A stretch of DNA of 64,000 nt from CAVVGZ01 sp963747965. GTDB lineage: Bacteria; Chloroflexota; Anaerolineae; Anaerolineales; Anaerolineaceae. Below, piece by piece: positions 1 through 8,886 of this stretch (positions are counted from its first letter, which is position 1; each line of letters begins with the position of its first letter). The notes under the pieces were generated by a model. The model ran no database searches, was not told the DNA's origin, and saw only the letters and a program-made list of their open reading frames with translations. The position numbers and the translations under genes were made by a program. The stretch lies in contig CAVVGZ010000004.1 in NCBI GenBank assembly GCA_963747965.1, positions 434,001 to 498,000 of the forward strand, written 5' to 3'.

Positions 1-1008
1 AAAATGGCGGATATCATCAATTCGATAGCGGTTGAGCGTAATCCGTTCCGGACCAAGACCAGCCGCAAAACCTGTATATTGAGACGGGTCATAACCGCCG
101 TATCGCAAGACTACCGGATGTACCATTCCGCATCCAAGAATTTCCACCCAGCCCGATCCTTTGCACACCGGACAGCCCGATCCGCCGCACACATAGCAGC
201 GCACATCCATTTCTGCACTGGGTTCGGTGAATGGAAAATAGGAGGGTCGTAGTCGAGTACGGGCATCCTCGCCAAACATCCTTCGGGTAAAGTCTTCCAG
301 TGTACCTTTTAGATCCATAAATGTTATATCGCGGCCGACTGCCAGCAGTTCCACCTGGTTAAACTGTATCTCCGACCTGGTACTCAACTGCTCATAGCGG
401 TATACCATCCCGGGCAGGATGACCCGGATGGGATCCGGGGCGAATTCCCGCATGGCATGGATCTGTCCAGGGGATGTATGTGTTCGCAGGAGGACATTCG
501 GAGTAGTTGTGAAAAAAGTATCCCACATATCCCTGGCAGGATGGTAGGCAGGCATATTGAGGTACTCAAAGTTGTACGAATCTGTTTCAACATCCGGAGA
601 ACGGTAGATCTGGAAACCCATTTCTGCAAATATCCGGTAAATTTTCCGCAATGTCAGGGTAGAAGGGTGCAGTCTGCCATGAGATACTCTTCTGCCAGGC
701 AGGGTGATATCAAGCCGTTCACTGGATAGACTTTGCTTCAAACTCTTCGCTTTCAGTTCAAGCTGTCTTGCTTCCAGAGCAGTCTCCAGGTCGTTTTTAA
801 TTTTGTTAGCAGCCTGGCCTATCAGGGGACGTTCCTCTTTTGGTAGTTCGGGCAGCTTGCTGAATACCTGCATGTAGAGGGAATTGCGACCCATATGCCG
901 GGATCTCCAGGATTGCAGCTCCTTTTCATCCTGGATACCCTGCAAGTCCTCCAGCGCCACCTGGCGGATTCTTTCCAGATCTTGGAATAATTGCGCTTGC
1001 TCTGCCAT
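1..1008 (-). CDS. pheS: Phenylalanyl-tRNA synthetase alpha subunit (C-terminus cut by window edge)
   Basis: Catalytic subunit of the cytosolic alpha2-beta2 enzyme that charges tRNA-Phe. The frame is open from the ATG at 1008 to the window edge, 336 codons, close to the usual 340-350, so only a few C-terminal residues are missing. An N-terminal coiled-coil region precedes the class II core: motif 2 region with RTHTSPGQIHAM and FxPDPxR, then a four-Cys cluster (CYVCGGSGCPVC) typical of many bacterial PheS, and the motif 3 region GFAAGLGPERITLNRY with IDDIR at the end. AGGAGG lies just upstream of the start. A T-box leader precedes it, so expression should follow tRNA-Phe charging. pheT would be expected just beyond the left edge. 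The identification is firm. Confidence 0.95.
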   Translation of the reverse strand, partial: MAEQAQLFQDLERIRQVALEDLQGIQDEKELQSWRSRHMGRNSLYMQVFSKLPELPKEERPLIGQAANKIKNDLETALEARQLELKAKSLKQSLSSERLDITLPGRRVSHGRLHPSTLTLRKIYRIFAEMGFQIYRSPDVETDSYNFEYLNMPAYHPARDMWDTFFTTTPNVLLRTHTSPGQIHAMREFAPDPIRVILPGMVYRYEQLSTRSEIQFNQVELLAVGRDITFMDLKGTLEDFTRRMFGEDARTRLRPSYFPFTEPSAEMDVRCYVCGGSGCPVCKGSGWVEILGCGMVHPVVLRYGGYDPSQYTGFAAGLGPERITLNRYRIDDIRHF

Positions 1009-1024
1009 TCATCCTCCTGTTTTA

Positions 1025-1300
1025 AATGAAACACCCATCCCATAAAGGGACGGGATTCCGCGGTACCACCCTTTTTAGCTGCTTGCACAACTCACTCAAC
1101 CCAACGGCCATTTATTGACGATTGGATGCACCTGATAACGCTGTGCGCTGCGTTCCAGACTACTTGGCTTATTTCCAGCCGTTCCCCTGGAAGGCTCGTG
1201 GGTGAACTTGGGATGGTTTCTTCCAGGTGAGAGTTTCAGTCTATGCTCTCACTTCCCTGATGGGTTCCACCAACCTACTCTTCCCAGTCATTGCCTCTAT
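1025..1300 (-). ncRNA. T-box leader of pheS (tRNA-Phe sensing)
   Basis: Read on the minus strand, the leader holds the canonical T-box core AGGGTGGTACCGCG (about 1059-1073), followed by an 8-bp terminator stem CCCGTCCC/GGGATGGG (about 1034-1054) just before the pheS ribosome site. The UGGU bulge suits a tRNA with discriminator A. Upstream, a Stem I base can be drawn as CTGG-AAG pairing with CTTCCAG, and a TTC codon at 1204-1206 sits on its 3' side where the specifier is expected, matching Phe. Folding was done by eye. Confidence 0.9.
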
Positions 1301-1433
1301 TGATAAATTTCTAACCCTATTATCCTATTTTTTCATGAAATGTCAAGATAGAGCCAAATTATCCTGTATCATATGTATGATAAGGATTAAATCAGATAAA
1401 TCGGATAGATCAATCCTTGACCCGGAGGTTAGT

Positions 1434-2843
1434 ATGAACAGGCTGCACTTAATCAGCGGATTTTTTATCATCAACCTTGTATCATTATCTTGTGGAATTT
1501 TTGCACAAACCGCTGCTCCAACACAGGATTTGGACCAGATAGGAACAATTGTCGCCCAGACAGTCGAAGCAAAATCACTGCCAACCAGCAATCAAGATCC
1601 AACTGCGACAGACACCGTGATCGCTTCTACCCAGATACCGCAGCCAACTCAGGCAGATGCTTCAACGTTGCGGGTGGCTTATCTGGATGGCAGCCGCAAC
1701 CTGTGGCTCTGGACGGAAGCCGGAAATTCCATTCCGTTGGATCAAAGCGGAGAGGTCACCTCCAGCAAAATTTCACCGGACGGCAGCATGGTAATGTTCC
1801 TGCGTTCTCCCGATTATGTCCATTATTCATTATGGGTGGTAAATACCGATGGCAGCGGGCTGCGTGAGCTGGTCAGCCAGTCGCAATTCAACGAAATCCT
1901 CACCAACCCTGGCATTATTGGTCTGTCGCCAGCGGATATGGAGTATGCATCTGCCGTAAGCCCCTATCAGATTGACTGGATCCCTGGTGAGAACAATATC
2001 GTCTACAATACAAGCCCCAAATATGAGGGGCCTGGATTAAAGATCCATAATGATTTATGGAAGGTGAATCCGCAAACCGGTGAAAGAACACTTCTCCTCA
2101 TGGCAGGTGAAGGCGGTAATTTCTACTACTCTCCTGATGGACAACAAGTTGCCCTGGTGACATCAGAGGAAATATCTCTGATAAACGCCGATTTATCAAA
2201 CCGCCGGGATGCAGTTTTAAAATTCAAGCCTGTAATTACCTACAGCGAGTACCAGTATTACCCCACCCCCACCTGGTCCCCTGACTCTACCCATCTGCTG
2301 GTCGATATCCCCCCCGAAGATCCCATGAAACAACCTCCTGAGCCAACTTCAATTTACCGTATCCCGGTGGATGGCAACCAGGCAACCCTGCTTTCCAGCA
2401 AAAACACCAATTTCCTGGAAGAGATCAATTTTTCGCCAGATACAGCCAAAATGGCTTACCTGACCCGGGAAGGTCCGGCAGAGAACGACCTGCAGGCACT
2501 GCACATCGCCAATATCGATGGGTCAGGAGACACAATCCATGAGACCGGAAATCTCAGGTTTGCCGGCTGGTCCCCGGATTCAAGCCATTTCATCCTGACC
2601 ATGCCGGATGGAGGGAATCCCCGCATAGGACAGGTGGGAAACAGCAGCCAACCCATCCAGGATATTAGTACAGCCCATAACATGCAGTGGGTGGATGCTG
2701 AGCGTTTCCTTTTCCTTGGTAAAAATGATCAGAACTGGCAGCTCCGTCTCGGATATTTGGATGGCACTTCCGGGCAAATCACAGATTTTGGGGAAATGAC
2801 CGATGTCTTCTGGTTGGATGCCAGTTTCAGTATTGCAGAGTAA
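1434..2843 (+). CDS. Secreted TolB-like beta-propeller protein, possible lipoprotein
   Basis: A 469-residue exported protein. The start chosen is the ATG at 1434 behind GGAGG; the longer open frame upstream lies over the pheS leader. The N-terminus is a hydrophobic signal segment ending in SLSCG, so lipid attachment is possible but the lipobox is not ideal. A Thr/Gln-rich linker follows, then repeated blade motifs of the PD40/WD40-like kind: PDGSMVMF, SPDGQQVAL, WSPDSTHLLV, FSPDTAKMAY and WSPDSSHFIL. Such propellers act as extracytoplasmic binding scaffolds; the ligand cannot be inferred. It stands alone, convergent with pyrH, with a hairpin between them. Confidence 0.75.
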   Translation: MNRLHLISGFFIINLVSLSCGIFAQTAAPTQDLDQIGTIVAQTVEAKSLPTSNQDPTATDTVIASTQIPQPTQADASTLRVAYLDGSRNLWLWTEAGNSIPLDQSGEVTSSKISPDGSMVMFLRSPDYVHYSLWVVNTDGSGLRELVSQSQFNEILTNPGIIGLSPADMEYASAVSPYQIDWIPGENNIVYNTSPKYEGPGLKIHNDLWKVNPQTGERTLLLMAGEGGNFYYSPDGQQVALVTSEEISLINADLSNRRDAVLKFKPVITYSEYQYYPTPTWSPDSTHLLVDIPPEDPMKQPPEPTSIYRIPVDGNQATLLSSKNTNFLEEINFSPDTAKMAYLTREGPAENDLQALHIANIDGSGDTIHETGNLRFAGWSPDSSHFILTMPDGGNPRIGQVGNSSQPIQDISTAHNMQWVDAERFLFLGKNDQNWQLRLGYLDGTSGQITDFGEMTDVFWLDASFSIAE

Positions 2844-2889
2844 GCTGCTGCATGTGCAGATCCTGGCATTAATAGACTCTGAAATAAAT

Positions 2890-2919
2890 ACTCCCCCGCA
2901 TTTTCCTGATCGGGGGAGT
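2890..2919 (-). terminator. Hairpin between the TolB-like gene and pyrH
   Basis: A perfect 9-bp stem ACTCCCCCG/CGGGGGAGT with a 12-base loop lies between two convergent genes. On the minus strand it is followed by a T-rich stretch, so it best serves as the end of the rpsB-tsf-pyrH transcript; on the plus strand the T tail is poor. Confidence 0.7.
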
Positions 2920-2998
2920 TACGATTGTCTGATTTCTTTTTATTGGTATGTTGGATAACCGGCTTACACTGCCAGGTTGGTTTCCGAAATTTGGTTCT

Positions 2999-3715
2999 TC
3001 AACCAGAAACCAGAGTGCCGCCCGGTTTTCCCAGCAGGACATCGCGCAGCGAATTTTCCCCCCAAAGATTAATGACATGGATTGGCAGCTTGTTCTCCAT
3101 GCACAAAGAAATGGCGGTGGAATCCATCACTTCCAGCCGGAGACTTAAGGCATCCAGATAGGTAAGGCGCTCAAACTTTACAGCATCCGGGTTCTTCATT
3201 GGATCAGAATCATAAACCCCATCCACCTTGGTAGCCTTTATCAGCACATCCGCACCAATCTCCATTGCCCTCAGAGCAGCCGTGGTATCGGTCGAAAAAT
3301 AGGGATTTCCTGTACCTCCCCCAAAAATTACCACCCGTCCCTTTTCCAGGTGGCGGATTGCCCGCCGCCGAATATACGGTTCCGCGACTGCGCGCATTTC
3401 AATGGCTGACTGGACCCGCGTGATCACATTGATCCTTTCCAGAGAATCCATCAATACCAGCGCATTCATGACCGTTGCCAGCATTCCCATATAATCTGCT
3501 GTCGCCCGGTCCATACCCAGGTTCAGACCCATCCTCCCCCGCCAGATATTCCCGGCACCGATTACAATAGCCACATCAATTCCCATTTCGCGCACTTCCC
3601 GGATCTTTTCGGATATATAGCCAGCACGCTGCGGATCAATCGATGCACCTCCATCCACCCCAAGGGCTTCGCCGCTGAGCTTGAGAAGGATTCGTGAATA
3701 CTTATTAATCTCCAT
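2999..3715 (-). CDS. pyrH: UMP kinase
   Basis: Phosphorylates UMP to UDP with ATP in pyrimidine nucleotide synthesis; cytosolic, hexameric in bacteria. The 238-residue length is typical. The amino acid kinase fold is shown by RILLKLSGEAL at the N-terminus (phosphate-binding Lys and Gly), GAGNIWRG, DYMGMLATVMNALVL and the GGTGNPYFSTDTTAALRA segment. AGGAGG precedes the ATG. It is third in rpsB-tsf-pyrH, a widely conserved order, and is separated from tsf by a strong terminator-like hairpin, so it is probably made at lower levels than the two translation proteins. Confidence 0.97.
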   Translation of the reverse strand: MEINKYSRILLKLSGEALGVDGGASIDPQRAGYISEKIREVREMGIDVAIVIGAGNIWRGRMGLNLGMDRATADYMGMLATVMNALVLMDSLERINVITRVQSAIEMRAVAEPYIRRRAIRHLEKGRVVIFGGGTGNPYFSTDTTAALRAMEIGADVLIKATKVDGVYDSDPMKNPDAVKFERLTYLDALSLRLEVMDSTAISLCMENKLPIHVINLWGENSLRDVLLGKPGGTLVSG

Positions 3716-3728
3716 TTGACCTCCTGGT

Positions 3729-3754
3729 AAAAAAAAGCCAACCTTATGGTTGGC
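3729..3754 (-). terminator. Intrinsic terminator between tsf and pyrH
   Basis: On the minus strand a perfect 7-bp stem GCCAACC/GGTTGGC with an ATAA loop is followed by eight T residues. It sits only 13 bases before the pyrH start, in the middle of the operon, so it probably lowers rather than abolishes pyrH transcription. Confidence 0.8.
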
Positions 3755-3763
3755 CTTTATCTC

Positions 3764-4369
3764 TTATTCGGACTCTTCTCCGAGCTGCCACCGGACAAAC
3801 CGGCGGATGATGATATTTTCACCCAGGGAAGCAATATTTTGGTTCAATAGTTCCTGAATTGTAATTTTTTCATCCCGGATATATGGCTGCCTGAGCAGAA
3901 CAGCTTCATCCATGAACTTTTTTATCGATCCTTCAATGATTTTAGGCAGAATACTCTCTGGTTTTCCATCTTCCCGAGCCTTGGCAGCGGCAATTTGTTT
4001 TTCGTGTTCCAGTACATCTTCTGGTATATCTGCTTCATTCACATACAGTGGTGAACTGGCGGCAATTTGTAAAGCTACCTCATGAGAAAAATGGCGGAAC
4101 TGGTCGGACCGTCCCACAAAATCTGTTTCGCTGTTCACTTCAACCATCACACCAACGCGCCCATTTCCATGGGAATATATATCTAACACACCTTCTGAAG
4201 CAGTCCGGCTGGACCGCTTGAGAGCTGTGGCCAATCCTTTCTCGCGTAAGTTATCAAGCGCCTGTTTCATATCACCATCAGCATCCTGCAAAGCCTTTCG
4301 ACAATCCAGAATTCCTGCATTGGTTTTTTCACGTAGTTCCTTAATCATTTCAGTGGTTATTGTAGTCAT
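3764..4369 (-). CDS. tsf: Translation elongation factor Ts
   Basis: Guanine-nucleotide exchange factor that regenerates EF-Tu-GTP. At 201 residues it is the short form found in several deep-branching bacteria. The N-terminal UBA-like segment is clear (IKELREKTNAGILDCRKAL), followed by the core signature around GRVGVMVEVNSETDFVGR, which carries the conserved TDF EF-Tu contact. GAAGGA precedes the ATG. It follows rpsB after about 155 bases and is followed by a terminator, the usual arrangement. Confidence 0.97.
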   Translation of the reverse strand: MTTITTEMIKELREKTNAGILDCRKALQDADGDMKQALDNLREKGLATALKRSSRTASEGVLDIYSHGNGRVGVMVEVNSETDFVGRSDQFRHFSHEVALQIAASSPLYVNEADIPEDVLEHEKQIAAAKAREDGKPESILPKIIEGSIKKFMDEAVLLRQPYIRDEKITIQELLNQNIASLGENIIIRRFVRWQLGEESE

Positions 4370-4525
4370 AGATAATCCTTCATAAATTGACTTGCGTCAT
4401 TCAATGATATATAAATCAGAAATTTCAAACCCCATCCGGAGGAATTCTCTAATTATTAACCGAAAGGGTTTCATCGATTATGCGAATTGGATCAATCACC
4501 AAATGAAAATATCCTCGGCCTGATT

Positions 4526-5398
4526 TTATAGGGCGGCTGTATCTTCACTGGGTGTTTCAATTACCCGCTGCCCTCTGGCGGAGCTTAACTTCGCCAGGGT
4601 GGCTTGGCCTAATAAATCCTCTTCCAGCTCGTCTTCATCAATGATAATTGTGCGTACTGCTTCAATCCCAACCGGTTTAATTGCCGGTTCAAGAGTATCT
4701 TCAGCTACATCCTTGCGCATGGATATTCCTTCAATGGCTGCGTCTGCAATTTTTCCAACCATTAATTTAATTGCCCGGATAGCATCATCATTGGAGGGAA
4801 TCACATAATCAACCCCGCTGGGATCACAATTGGTATCTACCATGGCAATAACTGGAATGTCCTTCAGATTAGCTTCATGGACAGCAGTATATTCCCGGGC
4901 GACGTCAATCACAAACAACAGGTTTGGCGGTTGACGAAGATTTCTTACACCGCTTAACCGGGTCTCAAGACGCTTGATTTCCCGCTCAATCATCAAGCCT
5001 TCTTTCTTTGTCAGCCGGTCAATTTCACCACTATCCCGCATTTTTTCCAGCCGTTCCAATTCGTAAATCCGTTGGAGGATAGTCGACCAGTTGGTGAGCA
5101 TTCCACCCAGCCATCTTTCGGTAACATAAGGCATGCCGCAGCGCTTTGCCTCATCTACAATCGTTTCCTGTGCCTGTCTCTTTGTCCCGACAAACATCAC
5201 TTTTCCGCCCTGAGCAACCGTATTCCGGATCAAATCATAAGCTTCACCCAAAGCCTTCACAGTTTGCTGGAGATCGATGATGTGGATCCCATTGCGTTCC
5301 GTGAATATATAAGGTTTCATTTTCGGGTGCCATTTATTGGTTCGATGCCCGAAATGAACACCGCTCTCTAATAAGGATTTCATAGAGATGATTGCCAT
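4526..5398 (-). CDS. rpsB: 30S ribosomal protein S2
   Basis: Small-subunit protein, 290 residues, slightly long because of an acidic C-terminal tail. Family signatures include LLESGVHFGHRTNKWHPKM at the N-terminus, YIFTERNGIHIIDL, FVGTKRQAQE, RWLGGMLTNW, and PDLLFV-like PNLLFVIDV with DTNCDPSGVDYVIPSNDDA. First gene of rpsB-tsf-pyrH, with a good promoter 120 bases upstream. The 5' leader is long enough to hold an S2-type autoregulatory element, though no specific match could be made by eye. Confidence 0.97.
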   Translation of the reverse strand: MAIISMKSLLESGVHFGHRTNKWHPKMKPYIFTERNGIHIIDLQQTVKALGEAYDLIRNTVAQGGKVMFVGTKRQAQETIVDEAKRCGMPYVTERWLGGMLTNWSTILQRIYELERLEKMRDSGEIDRLTKKEGLMIEREIKRLETRLSGVRNLRQPPNLLFVIDVAREYTAVHEANLKDIPVIAMVDTNCDPSGVDYVIPSNDDAIRAIKLMVGKIADAAIEGISMRKDVAEDTLEPAIKPVGIEAVRTIIIDEDELEEDLLGQATLAKLSSARGQRVIETPSEDTAAL

Positions 5399-5518
5399 TC
5401 GATATTCTCCTTTGCGTTTTTTCCTCCGTTTCCTTCACTCCGGACTAAGACCAGGAACGATATCCTGGCACGCAAAGCCTGGTCTGGAAACGTGTGGTAT
5501 GGTTTATTTTCGGGTCGA

Positions 5519-5547
5519 AGTATATCACAATACCTGACCGATTGTAA
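5519..5547 (-). promoter_or_regulatory. Promoter of the rpsB-tsf-pyrH operon
   Basis: Minus strand: -35 TTACAA (5542-5547), 17-base spacer, -10 TATACT (5519-5524). Predicted transcription start is about 110 bases upstream of rpsB. The remaining gap up to 5740 shows no further gene. Confidence 0.7.
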
Positions 5548-5740
5548 GACTTGTTTACTTGTTTTTACCCGGCTTCTTTTTCCCGCGCTTCAGCATGATT
5601 TCAGTGTTTTCCGGATACGCCTATCACTAATCGGGGTCTTGTAATGTCGAAAACCTCTGCTCATCAACCCTCCAGCATAATTATCCCTGTTCAGGAAAAA
5701 TCTCTTATAATCTACCTATCACAAATAAAGGAGGAAAGAT

Positions 5741-6329
5741 ATGCAATTAACCTTCAGGTTTCAAGGTGCTCTATGTTATGCATTTTCCTTGCATATAGAA
5801 CAGTCCCGCAAAGGGACTGATCCTTCCATTCCTTACATCTCCCATCTATTGGCCGTCGCCAGTATCGTCCTGGATAACGGCGGAGATGAGGACGAAGCCA
5901 TCGCCGCACTTCTCCATGATGCCGTTGAAGACCAGGGAGGGTTACCTACTCTCTGTAAAATCGTGCAAATGTTTGGAAATAATGTCGCAGAGATTGTTGA
6001 AGGCTGTACAGATACCTACACAAATCCCAAGCCTCCCTGGAAAGAGAGGAAAGTGCAGCACCTTGCCAAATTACAGACTGCCCCGCCATCTGTAATTCTG
6101 GTATCGCTCGCCGATAAATTGCACAATGCTTCCTCGGTCCTCCTGGATTACCAGGAAGTATGGCGAGGATATTTGGGATAGGTTTAAAGGCGGTAAATCC
6201 GGTACACTGTGGCACCACCGGGAATTGCTTAATATTTTCCAGCAGCGGAGCTTGTTCCCCGCCTTGACCTCCCAGTATCAGAATGTGGTGGAGAAATTGC
6301 TTTCCATAACCGGAGATAAACAGGATTAA
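5741..6329 (+). CDS. HD-domain phosphohydrolase, (p)ppGpp-hydrolase-like (frameshift)
   Basis: A small single-domain HD protein of about 195 residues. The HD metal site is complete: H in YISHLLAVA, the HD pair in ALLHDAVED, and the distal D in LVSLADKLHNASS. This layout resembles the hydrolase domain of RelA/SpoT and of Mesh1-like stand-alone hydrolases, without synthetase, TGS or ACT domains. The frame breaks near 6153: one extra base in GATTACCAGG ends the first frame at 6181, while the next frame continues with KYGEDIWDRF to 6329. AGGAGG precedes the ATG, and TATAAT lies at about 5707. Substrate is an inference from family. Confidence 0.72.
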
Positions 6330-6421
6330 AGGGATGACAGCCGCTTATCTTTGGTTCCAAAGTAATCCTTCCCGGTTTTCCAGGGGATTCTATACCAAAC
6401 ATCCAGCAGGGATGGATACCC

Positions 6422-7326
6422 GTGGCCGATAAACCATCCATAAAGGATCTGTCGATTGAAGAATTGCGCCAGTTGATTATTGAGAAGAAAATGGCGCAAA
6501 GGAAAAACCGCATTGAAGCCTTTCAAAAATCCGGCAGGATTCCTCCTTTTAATCATCCCATAAAAAATGAACTTCGAATCCACACCCGCAAGTGCACGCT
6601 CCCAAAACAAATCGACGCGGATAAACAAATCAAGAAATCGCACCCGGGGTATCCTGGATCGATTCCTCTTTCTGGTTGAGATTCTAGCAGTGGTTGGATT
6701 TTTATTAAATCTTGTTTAATGGATTTAGTGTTTTAAGAAACCTCAATAAAGAAATAGCCGTTGTATTGCAGCAGCCGACTATGACGCCAACTGCGCTTAT
6801 TTACGCAGTTATCCTTCCATCAGGGCATACCCCTCCTGGCTCCCCAGGTGGTGTCCTCCCCAATGAATCAGAGATCCCGGCCCATCTGGCTCCAATGGTC
6901 CAGTCGCTTGCAAACCTACCTATCCCAACACCGGGTCCAAAACAGGGCATTCGTATACAGATCCCCTCCATCGATGTAGATGCGCCAATTGTCCAGGGCG
7001 ATGGCTGGGAACAATTGAAAAAGGGCGTTGGCCAAACTATCGGCACGCCTCACCCCGGGGAAGATGGGAATATCGTCCTTTCCGCCCATAATGATATATT
7101 CGGCGAAATCTTCAGGGATCTGGATAAATTAAAAACAGGCGATAAGATCGTTCTTTATACCAGCCAGCGCCCTTACACCTATGTGATCCGGGACACCAGC
7201 ATCGTTGAACCCACCCAGGTTGGAGTCATGGCTCCCAGCGACGATCCGGAAATCACTTTGATTTCCTGTTATCCTTACCTGGTGGATGATAAACGAATTG
7301 TCGTCAAAGCAGAATTAATCCAGTAA
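6422..7326 (+). CDS. Sortase with cytosolic N-terminal extension (two frameshifts)
   Basis: Membrane-anchored transpeptidase that attaches or links surface proteins. Three pieces in different frames join into about 300 residues: a charged cytosolic N-terminus (SIEELRQLIIEKKMAQRK), a single membrane helix (LVEILAVVGFLLNLV, about 6667-6709), then a Pro-rich linker and the sortase barrel. The triad is complete: His in VLSAHNDIFG, Cys in TLISCYPY, Arg in DDKRIVVKAE. Breaks lie near 6565 (an A6 run) and near 6708 (a T run), both homopolymers, which favours sequencing error. It resembles class D/E sortases. No LPxTG-type substrate is visible in the window. Confidence 0.82.
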
Positions 7327-7381
7327 AAAATCCAATTAAGTGGGATAATTAGTAAACTATTTTCTAAAGGTAGAAACAAGT

Positions 7382-7561
7382 ATGGCACGGAAAAATAAAA
7401 CCAATAAAACCACACAAACTGCACAACCAGTCAGCAGCACCTTTTCATCATCTCAAACCTTTAATCCTGATTACTCCTATGTAATTAAAGACCTGAAGCG
7501 TATAGGAGTATTAGCATCATTCTTCTTCATTCTACTGGTGGTCATCTCCCTTTTTATCTAG
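7382..7561 (+). CDS. Small single-pass membrane protein
   Basis: A 59-residue open frame from ATG 7382, 55 bases after the sortase and 52 bases before the aminotransferase, all on the same strand. The first 40 residues are polar and rich in Lys, Thr, Ser and Gln; the last 20 form one hydrophobic helix (VLASFFFILLVVISLFI) reaching the C-terminus. This is a tail-anchored type topology. No family was recognised. Position suggests co-transcription with the sortase. Confidence 0.6.
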   Translation: MARKNKTNKTTQTAQPVSSTFSSSQTFNPDYSYVIKDLKRIGVLASFFFILLVVISLFI

Positions 7562-7613
7562 AATATTCCAGCTGATTGATTTAACCAAACCAGCCTGAAA
7601 AAAGGAGGACGAT

Positions 7614-8681
7614 ATGTCACCCATGTTTGTTCCTGGACCGGTTGATGTTGCCCCGGAAGTCCTGGCTGCACAGGCGAAACCCATGATGCCTCATCGCAGC
7701 AAGGAATTTGAAGATCTCTTCCGCAGGACCGGGGAGAGGTTAAAGGAATTATTCTACACGCAGTTCCGCGTTTTCCAGGGACCATGGTCGGGTTCTGGCA
7801 TGCAGGAAGCCGGTATCCGAAATTTTGTCAACGATCGTGTCCTTTGCTGCGTGAACGGCGCATTCGCCAGCCGCTGGTATGATGTTGCGCTGGCAAATGG
7901 AAAAAGAGCAGACAAGTTGGATGTGGATTGGGGATTCGCCATCACACCCAAACTACTTGATAAAGCGCTTGCCAGCCAGGATTATGAGGCAGTCACTATT
8001 GTCCATAATGAAACCTCCACCGGGATTGAAAATCCGGTAAAGGAGCTGGCCGAGGTGGTAAGAGACCATAATCCCGAAACATTGATTCTGGTCGATGCCG
8101 TTTCGTCACTTGGGGGAACAAAAATCGAAATGGATGCGTGGGGAATCGATTTCCTTTTTACATCCTCGCAAAAGTGCCTTGCCCTTCCTCCCGGGATGTC
8201 CTTTGCAGCCACACATGATCGAGCATTAAAAAAGGCAGAACACGTCGTTAACCGCGGCTGGTATTTCGATCTTCTCCTTATGGAAGATCACCGCATCAAG
8301 AATTCCACACCGATGACCCCTACCATGCCGCTGATATACGCTCTCGATCTTCAGTTGGACCGCATTCAGGCAGAAGGCCTTGAGAATCGTTTCCATCGGC
8401 ATGCAAACATGGCAAATCGAGTACAAACCTGGGCAGCTGAACACGGAATGTCGATGGTTGGCGATCCCGGGTATCTTTCCAAGACTGTATGCTGCATCCA
8501 GAATAACCTCGGTATTTCTATACCGGACCTCAATAAATTTCTGCTCGAACGGGGAATGCGCATTACCAATGGCTACGGAAAATTGAAAGATAAATCCTTC
8601 CGCATTGCCCCTATGGGTGAGATCCATATGGAAGATGTTGAAACTCTTCTTTCCTATATGGATGAGTTTCTTATAAGATAA
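7614..8681 (+). CDS. Class V aminotransferase, alanine/serine-glyoxylate type
   Basis: PLP-dependent transaminase, 355 residues, cytosolic. It starts at the ATG behind AAGGAGG. N-terminal PGPVDVAPEV is typical of the alanine-glyoxylate and serine-pyruvate aminotransferase branch; HRSKEFEDLF follows. The cofactor-binding Asp is in LVDAVSSLGG and the Schiff-base Lys in TSSQKCLALPPG. Other members include PucG and phosphoserine transaminase-like enzymes, so substrate is uncertain: glyoxylate or pyruvate as acceptor and serine or alanine as donor are most likely. A strong terminator follows, ending the transcript. Confidence 0.88.
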   Translation: MSPMFVPGPVDVAPEVLAAQAKPMMPHRSKEFEDLFRRTGERLKELFYTQFRVFQGPWSGSGMQEAGIRNFVNDRVLCCVNGAFASRWYDVALANGKRADKLDVDWGFAITPKLLDKALASQDYEAVTIVHNETSTGIENPVKELAEVVRDHNPETLILVDAVSSLGGTKIEMDAWGIDFLFTSSQKCLALPPGMSFAATHDRALKKAEHVVNRGWYFDLLLMEDHRIKNSTPMTPTMPLIYALDLQLDRIQAEGLENRFHRHANMANRVQTWAAEHGMSMVGDPGYLSKTVCCIQNNLGISIPDLNKFLLERGMRITNGYGKLKDKSFRIAPMGEIHMEDVETLLSYMDEFLIR

Positions 8682-8704
8682 AATTCCCGAAACCGTATTG
8701 GTAC

Positions 8705-8737
8705 CATCCATCCGATAAGCGGGTGGATGTTTTTTTT
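8705..8737 (+). terminator. Intrinsic terminator after the aminotransferase
   Basis: A 10-bp stem CATCCATCCG/CGGGTGGATG with loop ATAAG is followed by eight T residues on the plus strand. Confidence 0.9.
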
Positions 8738-8886
8738 GAATATCCCAATTCAATCCGGGGAAAGAGTTGTTAAAAAAATCCACATCTAATTGGGGATCAT
8801 CCTGGATCAAATTCTCATGGTTGTCATGAAGGGGAGCAACAGGATTGGATTGATGTAAATCACCAGAACATTAATAGTGAGGCGCA

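Noticed and set aside
6126..7326. Programmed frameshifting as an explanation for the HD and sortase gene breaks
   Set aside because: No slippery heptamer with downstream structure is conserved among the sites, and similar breaks occur in many unrelated genes; sequence error explains all of them.
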